DNA of 41,578 bases from Hyphomicrobiales bacterium (GCA_019243195.1 JAFAUQ010000163.1:1-41578); one strand, 5' to 3'. Shown: positions 24,115 to 31,402, numbered from the stretch's first letter. The notes: a model not told the origin generated them from the letters alone. Translations and numbers: made by a program.

Positions 24115-24981
24115 TCACGGCCGCTGCCCCGGTTTGGTTCCGTTGCGCATGACCAAGCCGAGCGCAGCGCCTACCAGTCCGGCTTCCTCGCCGAACCGAT
24201 GACGTTCGATGGCCACCGGGATTTGCCTCTGCTCCAAGCCCCCTTGAATGAGCTCGAACAGCGGCGAGATGCCGAGGCCTCCGCCAATCACGATCCGGTC
24301 AAGATCGAATAAACAATCAAGAATTGCAAGCGCTTCCGCGATTGAAGCGACGGCCCTGGCGAGGGCGGCGGTGTCGCGTTGGGAATCGACGGTCACGTCC
24401 CCCGGTCCTCTCGACGAACCCAGGTGCACGCCCAGAGCAGCGCCGGAGGCCGCTGCCTGCAAGCACCCGGTCCGACCGCACGTGCACGGCAGGCCGGTCG
24501 CCGACGGCACCGGCATGTGACCCACGTCCATCGCCGCTCCCGAGCGCCCGGTCAGCGGAATGCCGGCTATCACCGCGCCCCCGCCGATCCCCGTCCCGAT
24601 GGTGATGCAGAGCGTTGTCTCGTCCTGATGCTTGGGCTCGAACCGATGGGCCGAGATCGCCGCCGCGGTGGCATCGTCGAACACAGCGACCTCGGCCGCG
24701 TTCTTCATTTCTGTGCTCAGCAGGTTTTGCCCCTGATAAGCGGGGCGATTGGGCCAGCGGCGCACGATGCCGTTGCCGTGCAATTCCGGCGCCGCCGCGA
24801 GCGCCACGCGCCGGGGCCGGCCGACTTCGCGCCAAGCGGAATCGAGTGCTTGCACCGCGTCGGGAGCAGCATCGGGTGTGGGCACCACTGATTTCGTTTT
24901 CAACTCCAGCGTTGTCGGGCACACGGCCGCGTATCTCAGCCACGTCGCACCGAGATCGATTGCAAATACCGGCTCGCTCAC
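24115..24981 (-). CDS. ROK-family sugar kinase
   Basis: This 288-residue kinase of the ROK family has an N-terminal phosphate loop FAIDLGATWLR, catalytic region VFDDATAAAISAHRFE, second loop ITIGTGIGGGAVIAG, and the zinc/sugar motif VGHMPV...CTCGRTGCLQAAASG. The last residue of the CxCGxxGCLE motif is Gln instead of Glu. The GTG at 24981 gives the family-like start MSEPVFAIDLG; the longer frame overlaps the HAD gene and is not conserved in type. Substrates are hexoses or amino hexoses; RifN, a kanosamine 6-kinase, belongs to the same family. The next gene downstream is the aminotransferase, 32 bases away. Confidence 0.88.
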   Translation of the reverse strand: MSEPVFAIDLGATWLRYAAVCPTTLELKTKSVVPTPDAAPDAVQALDSAWREVGRPRRVALAAAPELHGNGIVRRWPNRPAYQGQNLLSTEMKNAAEVAVFDDATAAAISAHRFEPKHQDETTLCITIGTGIGGGAVIAGIPLTGRSGAAMDVGHMPVPSATGLPCTCGRTGCLQAAASGAALGVHLGSSRGPGDVTVDSQRDTAALARAVASIAEALAILDCLFDLDRIVIGGGLGISPLFELIQGGLEQRQIPVAIERHRFGEEAGLVGAALGLVMRNGTKPGQRP

Positions 24982-25012
24982 CGGCGTAACGCTCGAACTG
25001 GCGAGCGATCGC

Positions 25013-25666
25013 TCACCGCGTGGTGCTCCCCACAGGCTTGCGCGTTTCTTGCAGTTCGCGCATGAGCGCGACCACATCCTCCGGCCGCGCAATCGAAACC
25101 ATCTCCGGCCGGGGGGCCGGCAAAGGAAATCCGCCCCAGGTCGCCAGTATCGGCAGCCGTTGCGCGTTCTCCGCCGCCTGAAGGTCAACGTCGGTATCGC
25201 CGACAAAGGCCAGGGAGGGCCCTGAACCAAGCAAGTTTTCGCACAGCCAAAGGCCATCGGGCTTCGGCTTGCCTGGTGCGTCGGTCGCCGTGACGACAGC
25301 GTCGACGAGACCCGCAAGCCGGGTCGTTTCGAGAATCCCGAGTGCACGCGGGCGGTCTTTGCCGGTGACGACGCCGATGCGCAGGCTCATCGCTCTGAGC
25401 CGGTGCAGCATCGCCGGGATCCCCTCGAAGGGCCGCACGTGCGGATCGTGTGCGCGCGCGATGGCGCGAAAAACTTGCGGGAAATCGGACGGAAAGCCGA
25501 ACTCCGCGACGATGGTTTCGAGCGGCATGCCCATTCTGGCGCGAAAGTCGGCGAGATGGGCTCTGCCATCCAACCCGAATTGGCTCGCGGCGCCGAGGAA
25601 GGCCGGAGTTACTGCGTCCCAGCTGTCCACCAACACACCGTCAAGGTCGAGGAGGACTGCTCTCAT
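25013..25666 (-). CDS. HAD-superfamily phosphatase (phosphoglycolate phosphatase-like)
   Basis: This 217-residue hydrolase has motif I VLLDLDGVLVDS (nucleophile Asp7, acid/base Asp9), a helical cap, motif II GVVTGKDR, motif III Lys in PGKPKPDGL and motif IV FVGDTDVDLQAA. It probably removes phosphate from a sugar phosphate. RifM and NtdB-type phosphatases of amino-sugar pathways are functional parallels. Its ATG overlaps the stop of the asparagine-synthetase-like gene by four bases (ATGA), so it is made together with it. Confidence 0.9.
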   Translation of the reverse strand: MRAVLLDLDGVLVDSWDAVTPAFLGAASQFGLDGRAHLADFRARMGMPLETIVAEFGFPSDFPQVFRAIARAHDPHVRPFEGIPAMLHRLRAMSLRIGVVTGKDRPRALGILETTRLAGLVDAVVTATDAPGKPKPDGLWLCENLLGSGPSLAFVGDTDVDLQAAENAQRLPILATWGGFPLPAPRPEMVSIARPEDVVALMRELQETRKPVGSTTR

Positions 25667-27393
25667 GCGGCCCCCGCGTGCGTATCGGCCGTCAGCGTTA
25701 CAAGAATATCGCTCACCTCCGGAAGAGCGCCGCGGCGACCGGACAAGTAAGTTGCGCGAAAGATTTCGAACAGGACGTAGTCGACTTTGCTCGCGAAGCA
25801 GCGCGCGCTTTCCGACTTGCTCATCAGCTCATCTGATATTGCGCGGCCGCACATCTCCTCGAAGCGCACGGAATGAAGCCGCGCCGCGTGCGGCATCATC
25901 ATCTTTGACCGCATCGCCATGTCGACGATGCGCTCGCCATAACGGCGCACCGCGGACCGGCGCAGGACTCGCTTGGTTATGTTGAGGGCGCAATCCACGA
26001 CTTCGTGCGCCGGCAGACTGCGCACAACGGCTTGAACGTCTCTGTCGAGATAGGGCACCCGCATCTCGACGCCGGACGCCATCGAAATGTGATCGACCGG
26101 ATCGAGTTGCGCGCGCTCGAGCAATTCGGCGAGGGAAACGTCCAGGGTCTCGCGAATACCGCGGGCCGGCACGGCGGCAGCCGCTACCAGCCGGTCCCGG
26201 ATCTCGAAGGCGCGGTCGCTCGGTGACAGGCCCGCCTCCTTGGCGCGCCTGAATCCGTCGGCGAGCGAAGCGATCGTTGCAGCGGGATCGAAATAGCCGC
26301 CGAGGGTTTCATCCGCTCCCTCGCCGTTCAGACAAACCTTGGCGGTGCGCCCGATGTGGCGGCAGAGCAAATGCAGCAACGGACCGGCGTGGAGATCGGG
26401 GGCTTCGACCGCCGCGATGGTGGCGGGAATCGCTGCCAGGTAATCTGCGAAACCGACCGTGAGAAGCGAATGATTCGAGCCGATCGCGTCGGCCACCCTT
26501 TGCGCGGCGACAGCGTCCGGGTGCAATGGATCATCGGCAACAGTGAACGTCCGAAGCGGCCTGTCGGCAACTTCGGCAGCCATGAAGGCAAGCATCGATG
26601 AGTCGATGCCGCCGGACAACACGGCGACAACTTCGACGTCAGACTGCATGTGGGTACGCACTGCCGCGAGGAGCGCGCGCGTAAAAGCCTCCTCCGGATT
26701 CTCCACGGTCGTTTGGGCCCCCGCCGGCACCTGGTCCGCATAACGGCTGTGTCTGATTCGGATGCCTCCTGCCCACGTGACGGTCGCGCTGCAGCCCGGC
26801 TGCAAAGTCGAGACCCCGGCAAAAAAAGTGCGGGGTCCCGTCAGATAGCCGAGCGCGATGAAATCGGCGAAAGCGCGCTCGTCGAGCGACGTCTGCACGG
26901 CGGGATGCCGCAGCAGGGCTTTGGCCTCTGACGCGAACAAAAACGGCCCGCTCGGCCCGAGACAGGTGAAGCGCAGCGGTTTGATACCGAGAGGATCGCG
27001 TACCAGGGAAAGCCGGTCGCGCTCGAGCGCCGCGAAGGCAAACATGCCGGAGAGGCGAGCCGGCAGCTCGCTGCCCCACTCCACCCAACCGCGCAAGACC
27101 ACTTCAGTGTCGCAAGTCGTGCGGAATGCATGGCCGCGCGCCTGAAGCTCGTGGCGTAACTCGCGGCAATTGTAGATCTCGCCGTTGAGGACGACGGCCG
27201 TGCCGGTCTGCTCATCCACCATCGGCTGCAGCCCGTTGGCCGGATCCATGATGGCAAGGCGCGCCGACCCGATTTCGCAGAAGTCGCGCCGCAGAATGTT
27301 CGACGCATCGGGGCCGCGATGGCGAATCGCATCAAGCAGCGGGCGCACATCGGGCGGCCCGCATAGCGTCACCACTCCGGCTAGCGCGCACAC
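25663..27393 (-). CDS. AsnB-type glutamine-hydrolysing amidotransferase
   Basis: This 576-residue protein starts at the GTG at 27393, which places Cys at position 2 (MCALAGVV), the nucleophile of class II glutaminases. IRHRGPDAS, SARLAIMDP and LNGEIYNCRELR complete the glutaminase domain. The synthetase domain has the ATP loop VLSGGIDSSMLA (about residue 250) and CLNGEGADETLGGY. Both halves look complete. In clusters such proteins convert a carboxylate to an amide or, as in lasso-peptide cyclases and beta-lactam synthetases, form a ring amide. The intact Cys2 favours ammonia transfer. GAGG lies about 12 bases upstream, and the desaturase stop is 13 bases away. Confidence 0.92.
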   Translation of the reverse strand: MCALAGVVTLCGPPDVRPLLDAIRHRGPDASNILRRDFCEIGSARLAIMDPANGLQPMVDEQTGTAVVLNGEIYNCRELRHELQARGHAFRTTCDTEVVLRGWVEWGSELPARLSGMFAFAALERDRLSLVRDPLGIKPLRFTCLGPSGPFLFASEAKALLRHPAVQTSLDERAFADFIALGYLTGPRTFFAGVSTLQPGCSATVTWAGGIRIRHSRYADQVPAGAQTTVENPEEAFTRALLAAVRTHMQSDVEVVAVLSGGIDSSMLAFMAAEVADRPLRTFTVADDPLHPDAVAAQRVADAIGSNHSLLTVGFADYLAAIPATIAAVEAPDLHAGPLLHLLCRHIGRTAKVCLNGEGADETLGGYFDPAATIASLADGFRRAKEAGLSPSDRAFEIRDRLVAAAAVPARGIRETLDVSLAELLERAQLDPVDHISMASGVEMRVPYLDRDVQAVVRSLPAHEVVDCALNITKRVLRRSAVRRYGERIVDMAMRSKMMMPHAARLHSVRFEEMCGRAISDELMSKSESARCFASKVDYVLFEIFRATYLSGRRGALPEVSDILVTLTADTHAGAA

Positions 27394-27406
27394 CTCGAAG
27401 CCTGCC

Positions 27407-28306
27407 TCATGTTCTGCCTGTGGAGCTGCCTTGCGGCGAAGCCTGCACGCAAGCCGCCATGGCGCGAAACACATCCCGCATGGACTGACGATACCCAGGA
27501 GCCTGCTCGCCGGCGCGGCGGCAACGCTCGGCATGGAACGCCGGCAACAGATGAAAAGGAAGGCTCGGGCGCAGGTGATGCTCGACGTGATAATTGTCGT
27601 AATGGATCAGGTAGCGCCAGAGCCCCGGCGCGCGGTACGTTCGCGTATTGACATCAAGGCGGCGCGACGCCGGCCGGCCGAGATGCTCGGCCGAGGTCAT
27701 GAGAAAGTGGCATGGCGGCGCAACAACAAGTGCCGGCACGATCCAGCCCCATAGCGCCAAGCCGGGATTGAACCACAGCGAAAGCATCAGCAAAGCGGCC
27801 ATGCCCGCCGCGGTCACAAGGAGCTCCGTCCGCGCAAGCTCTCGCGAGGCGTTCCCGAGCGGCCCCCGATACCGGCCCACCTGCAGCGACCAGATCATCG
27901 CAACAAAACTTGGCAGGCGGCCGAAATCGAATACATGTCCCAGAATGTCGCGGCCGCTGCGAAAGTCGTGGCACCTGCGGTCGAAAACGTCCTGTTCGGT
28001 TCCGTTGTAACGGTGGTGAAGCAGATGCCGTACCCGCGTGTCCGTGTAGGTGGCCAGCATCGGGAATCCCAAGATCGACCCGAGCAACCGATTGCCCGCG
28101 TCCGTCTTGAACAAGATCCCGTGTAGGGCTTCGTGCTGAAGTTCGAGCCCGTGGGCGAACGTGATGCCCAACAGCACGCTTCCGACAATCGTCACCGGCC
28201 AGCTCGGCGCTGATGCGAGAACCCAGAGCAAAATGGCAATTGCTGCCAGATAGAGGCAGACTTTCGCCCTGGAAAGCGCAATCCCGGCGCTGCGCGAGCG
28301 TGTCAT
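27407..28306 (-). CDS. Membrane fatty-acid-desaturase-type di-iron enzyme
   Basis: This is a 299-residue integral membrane protein with the three histidine boxes of the desaturase/hydroxylase family: HGLELQHEALH (His58 and His62), HLLHHRYNG (His94, His97, His98) and YHVEHHLRP near residue 240. Hydrophobic spans lie at about 17-50 and 165-205. Members desaturate or hydroxylate acyl chains or other hydrophobic substrates. No other lipid genes are nearby, so its target may be the pathway product or a carrier-bound acyl group. Its ATG overlaps the peptidase stop (ATGA), tying it to the cluster operon. Confidence 0.9.
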   Translation of the reverse strand: MTRSRSAGIALSRAKVCLYLAAIAILLWVLASAPSWPVTIVGSVLLGITFAHGLELQHEALHGILFKTDAGNRLLGSILGFPMLATYTDTRVRHLLHHRYNGTEQDVFDRRCHDFRSGRDILGHVFDFGRLPSFVAMIWSLQVGRYRGPLGNASRELARTELLVTAAGMAALLMLSLWFNPGLALWGWIVPALVVAPPCHFLMTSAEHLGRPASRRLDVNTRTYRAPGLWRYLIHYDNYHVEHHLRPSLPFHLLPAFHAERCRRAGEQAPGYRQSMRDVFRAMAACVQASPQGSSTGRT

Positions 28307-30246
28307 CGGCAGCCTCGCGGCATCGAGCTGCTCATGAGGTGTGCCGGGGCGCGCGGCACGACGGCCGCCTCAATCGCTGCGCTTGGCCGGTCGTCCGAGA
28401 CATCCGCGGCGCCCGGCCATCCCTGCCCGAATGCGCCGCGGCGCGCCCCCGCCTCGGCTAAGGTGCGCGTGAAGGTGCCAAGCTGTCCCGCTGCCGCGAA
28501 GGCGACCGTCAGCGTGCAGGGGACGACGGGCAGCCAGTGCGAGGGATCGACGTTGCGCCGCGGTCGCCCATCGGCGCCTTTGGGCCAAGCCCAGCTGGCG
28601 GTCTGCAGCGGCCAACGATTGTTCACGACAATGGCGCCAAACCATGTCCCGGCCGGGAAGCGCCCGGCCAGGCGCAAGCGATTGCGCGTAATTTTGACCG
28701 AGAAACCCAGCTCGGCGGAAACATTCTCGCAGACTTCACAGCGCGGACAGATCGACAGCCGGAACTGTGAAGTCAGCGGGCTCGGCAGGCTTGCGACCAA
28801 GCCCGTTGCCTGCGAGCCACAGTGATTGCAAACCCGGCTATCAGGGCTCGCCGCCACTGACGAGGCAGTGCGCACCCAGACGGTATGCATTGCCTCTTTT
28901 TCCAGCTGGGCGACGAAATCGCCCCAGAGGTCAGCGAGGGTTCGGTCGAGGCCGCCTTTATCTCCTCGCGTAAGCCGGATGAGCCCAGCCGCAGCCGAAC
29001 TGAGCGCCGCATCATCGGCACGCATGGTGCGCGCGGCGGCGCGGCGCGGAAGCTCCCCGGTCACGACGACCGGCGCGACATCGGTCGCGCGATGCTCGGG
29101 TTTCGCTGGCGAGACTGCGCGGGCGGTGCGCGGCGCGATGCACATGTCGGGATCGCCGAACAGAACCAGGCTGTGCGCTTTTCCGCGTGCCGCCCGTGAA
29201 GCATTGTGGGCGGCGACGACCGTGCCGATCGACTCGCCGCGCATCAACGCCGAGGCGAGATCGTCGGTCAGGTCGGAAGGCGTTATCACGATCTGATGGG
29301 TGGTGATAAAGGCGCCGATGGCGGGATTGACGGCGAGCCGCACGCCAACGCCGAAGTCGCGATCCACGAAGGCGTTGCGCGCCGGCCAGCCGATGCAGGA
29401 GTTCCAAACGAGCGCACGTGCGGACACCGATGCGGGTTGCACCCTGCGCAACAGGAATTCGTCGCTGCCGATGGCGGTGTTGGTCCGATGGCAGCGGGCG
29501 GTCATGTGGCAAATCGGCCTGCGCGCCCGGCCGCTGGCGATGAATTCCTCATCCACCGGACAGAGCACCGTTCCGCCGCCGAGATCGCCGTCGATCCCAT
29601 CGCCATGCCCGGTCAGGACGAGCAAGCTGCTGCCCTGGGACAGGGCTGCGCGGATCGCTGCCGGCTCGGCATGATGCCCGAGCATCCAGCATCTGTTTCC
29701 TTCGAGGCTGCCGAAGGCGTGACTGGGCAGCAGCTCGATGCGGCGCGGAAGGGCGGCTGGGCGAGCGTGATAATAGATCGCGCTGGCAATGACCTTGCGC
29801 CGCAGCTCACCCAGGTTGCGGCCCATGATAAGTCCGGGCGCGCTCGGCAGATCGGGCGCCGAAAGTCGCTGCATAAGGGCGGAGTCGATCGCATTGGCGA
29901 GCGCAACGCAGACGGAGATTGGTCCGAGCCGCGAAGGCGACGAGAATTCCGACGCTCGTTCGACCCGGTGAACAGGCCGGCCGGTCAGATGCGCATAGAG
30001 CCGCGCAGCCGGAAACGCCGCGGCGCCGATCGCAAGCACCGGATCGCCTTGCCCGTTGGAGAATGCGCAAGGAAGCGCGTCAACCGGCGCAATTTTGCTG
30101 CCCGCGTTGCGACAGGCGGCCTCGGCGGCCGCAACATCGGTGCGCCGGAGGGGAAGTACCGGCGCGCCATCGGGAGTTCGAAGCAGATCCGAGCCTGGTC
30201 CGATAAACGCCGGGATTATCGTCTCACGACTGATCTGGCTGAACAT
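28303..30246 (-). CDS. Clan CD (caspase/gingipain-like) cysteine peptidase with zinc ribbon
   Basis: This 647-residue protein has a central domain with the catalytic His in LVLTGHGDGIDG (His214) and Cys in LVWNSCIGWP (Cys284), then IGAFITTHQIV and VLFGDPDMCI (363-370). This is the arrangement of peptidase family C25/CHAT enzymes. It is followed by a probable zinc ribbon C473-x2-C476...C500-x2-C503 and a C-terminal beta-rich region. No signal peptide is seen, so it is cytosolic. The ATG at 30246 is preceded by GGGGAGAG. It is the first enzyme gene after the two DELHW peptides, which are likely substrates: clan CD peptidases commonly cut after Arg, Lys or Asp, all present before the conserved peptide tail. 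An alternative is a non-proteolytic scaffold. Confidence 0.8.
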   Translation of the reverse strand: MFSQISRETIIPAFIGPGSDLLRTPDGAPVLPLRRTDVAAAEAACRNAGSKIAPVDALPCAFSNGQGDPVLAIGAAAFPAARLYAHLTGRPVHRVERASEFSSPSRLGPISVCVALANAIDSALMQRLSAPDLPSAPGLIMGRNLGELRRKVIASAIYYHARPAALPRRIELLPSHAFGSLEGNRCWMLGHHAEPAAIRAALSQGSSLLVLTGHGDGIDGDLGGGTVLCPVDEEFIASGRARRPICHMTARCHRTNTAIGSDEFLLRRVQPASVSARALVWNSCIGWPARNAFVDRDFGVGVRLAVNPAIGAFITTHQIVITPSDLTDDLASALMRGESIGTVVAAHNASRAARGKAHSLVLFGDPDMCIAPRTARAVSPAKPEHRATDVAPVVVTGELPRRAAARTMRADDAALSSAAAGLIRLTRGDKGGLDRTLADLWGDFVAQLEKEAMHTVWVRTASSVAASPDSRVCNHCGSQATGLVASLPSPLTSQFRLSICPRCEVCENVSAELGFSVKITRNRLRLAGRFPAGTWFGAIVVNNRWPLQTASWAWPKGADGRPRRNVDPSHWLPVVPCTLTVAFAAAGQLGTFTRTLAEAGARRGAFGQGWPGAADVSDDRPSAAIEAAVVPRAPAHLMSSSMPRGCR

Positions 30247-30456
30247 ACCCGACTATCAACTCTCCCCGCCGCAACAACACTGATGCGTCCCGGCCGAGCC
30301 CTGTTCTCGTGCTGGCGCGCGCCGGTGAACGACGCGCGTCAGGAAGCGCCCTCGCTGATTCATCAGCAGCGCCGGGATTGGATCGGCAACAGCCGCAGCA
30401 TGCCCGATACGCTTGGGCAGGCTGAATCGATGATTGCGAGGGAAGCGGAGCCAGAT

Positions 30457-30639
30457 CTACCAGTGCAGCTCGTCGTCGACGTCCAGTACGACGCCCTTGC
30501 GGGCGATATCCACCCGAATGCGGGCAAGTTCCGCTTCGGCCATATGGTATCTCTCGAGCGCGCCGTGGAACCGCTCGAGTGCGGACTGATTCTCGGCCTG
30601 CCTGGATTCGCTTTCGCCCGCTTCGGGAGTCCCTACCAT
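30457..30639 (-). CDS. Candidate precursor/carrier peptide 1 (60 aa, ends DELHW)
   Basis: This 60-residue peptide begins MVGTPEAGESESRQAEN and ends GVVLDVDDELHW. The first ~48 residues are charged and helix-forming (LERFHGALERYHMAEAELAR); the tail after ARKG is hydrophobic-acidic and ends in Trp. It aligns without gaps with the peptide at 30951-31133, with 35 of 60 identical residues, including DELHW and GVVL. The ATG at 30639 has a very strong ribosome site (AGGAGAGGAG); a longer in-frame extension is unlikely. No known domain. It lies 210 bases upstream of the peptidase gene on the same strand. A leader-plus-core layout with the core near the C-terminus is inferred. Confidence 0.8.
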   Translation of the reverse strand: MVGTPEAGESESRQAENQSALERFHGALERYHMAEAELARIRVDIARKGVVLDVDDELHW

Positions 30640-30681
30640 ATTCCGTCTCCTCTCCTGTGTGATTGAACTCAAGCGCAAACA

Positions 30682-30710
30682 ATCCTAACCCACTTTGTCG
30701 CAACTGGGAA
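30682..30710 (-). promoter_or_regulatory. Predicted promoter of peptide gene 1
   Basis: On the minus strand TTCCCA (30710-30705), a 17-base spacer starting GTTGCG, and TAGGAT (30687-30682) lie 43 bases before the ATG. The promoter of peptide gene 2 has the same spacing, the same GTTGCG start of spacer and the same upstream CATTTTC, which supports both. Confidence 0.5.
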
Positions 30711-30809
30711 TAGTGAAAATGGAGATGACTAGAACTAGAGAGTGGACTCGACGTGTGCGTGTTGTCGCACGCGCAAAGAGTGAACGTTTTTGATGTCGCT
30801 TTTGCGACA
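30695..30809. promoter_or_regulatory. Cluster of TGTCGC motifs between the peptide genes
   Basis: The 8-mer TTGTCGCA occurs at 30695-30702 (inside the predicted promoter spacer) and at 30762-30769, and a palindrome TGTCGC-TTTT-GCGACA lies at 30794-30809. The repeated half-site suggests a regulator-binding region controlling peptide gene 1 and the operon below it. The surrounding 311 bases between the two peptide genes contain no other gene and are more AT-rich than the rest. Confidence 0.45.
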
Positions 30810-30950
30810 ATTGCCGTCAGCAAATAATTGCGGCCGGCGCTATCCACAATGATTGCGCGAAACGACCGGCGACAGCCGGAATTGGACACCGGCGGCAGTC
30901 GAGACTGCCGCGGGGCAATTTGAACCCTGGGGCGAGAGACGGGCTGCCAA

Positions 30951-31133
30951 CTACCAGTGCAACTCGTCGCAAAGCTCCAGGACGACGCCTCTGCGGGCGA
31001 GTTCCGCGCGAGCGCGCGCGAGCTCCTCTCCGGCCGAGTTGAATCGCTCAACCGCGCCTTGGAAGCGCTCCAGCGCGGCTGCATTCTCCGCCTGTTTGGC
31101 TTCACGCGCGCGTTCTTCCGGAGACCCTGCCAT
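30951..31133 (-). CDS. Candidate precursor/carrier peptide 2 (60 aa, ends DELHW)
   Basis: This 60-residue peptide begins MAGSPEERAREAKQAEN and ends GVVLELCDELHW. It is the same length as peptide 1, with matching helical region (LERFQGAVERFNSAGEELAR) and a double-basic ARRG before the tail. Differences in the tail are D/E, V/L and D/C, so this copy has a Cys five residues before the final Trp. The nucleotides coding the last residues and stop (GACGAG-TTGCACTGGTAG versus GACGAG-CTGCACTGGTAG) are nearly fixed. GGGGG lies about eight bases before the ATG. It is the first gene of the series on the minus strand, with its own promoter. Confidence 0.8.
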   Translation of the reverse strand: MAGSPEERAREAKQAENAAALERFQGAVERFNSAGEELARARAELARRGVVLELCDELHW

Positions 31134-31177
31134 GGTGCACCCCCTGCTGGGCGTAACAAAGGTTGAAGCTCAAGAGA

Positions 31178-31206
31178 ATTATAACGTAACCCGCCGCAAC
31201 GTTGAA
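31178..31206 (-). promoter_or_regulatory. Predicted promoter of peptide gene 2
   Basis: A perfect TATAAT (31183-31178) lies 17 bases after TTCAAC (31206-31201), 45 bases before the ATG. The spacer begins GTTGCG and CATTTTC lies just upstream, both shared with the promoter of peptide gene 1. Confidence 0.6.
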
Positions 31207-31345
31207 TAGGAAAATGAGCATCTTCGCCGCAAAATCCAACACGGAATCAACGCGAGCGGAATTCGGCGCGTGCTTGCATTATTGGCCTGACCGATAAAAA
31301 TGCGAGAGTTACCCGGATAGCCGTCACCCATGCGTCCGGAACATG

Positions 31346-31402
31346 ACGGCCGGCCGGGCAGCCGCGGCGGCGCTGTTGAGCCTTTGGCTGGCGGCCGGCC
31401 GT
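31346..31402. repeat. 10-bp inverted repeat
   Basis: ACGGCCGGCC (31346-31355) and GGCCGGCCGT (31393-31402) are perfect complements separated by 37 bases. It lies in the gene-free stretch 31207-31482 between peptide promoter 2 and the second antitoxin; apart from this hairpin I see nothing there. Confidence 0.5.

Noticed and set aside
22868-25666. Full AHBA (ansamycin starter) pathway
   Set aside because: No DAHP-synthase-like, dehydroquinate-synthase-like or dehydratase genes (RifH/G/J) and no polyketide synthase are present.
25663-31133. Lasso peptide cluster
   Set aside because: The AsnB homologue could be a cyclase, but there is no transglutaminase-like B2 peptidase and no ABC exporter, and the peptide tails lack the usual Gly-to-Asp/Glu spacing preceded by a Thr leader end.
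30457-31133. PEARL-type scaffold peptides (amino acids added to a peptide C-terminus)
   Set aside because: The fixed C-terminal Trp recalls this idea, but no LanB-like peptide aminoacyl-tRNA ligase gene is in the window.
30224-31159. A 311-codon minus-strand frame covering peptide gene 2 and the promoter region
   Set aside because: It is in another frame than both conserved 60-aa peptides, has no recognisable domain, and runs through the predicted promoters and the palindrome.
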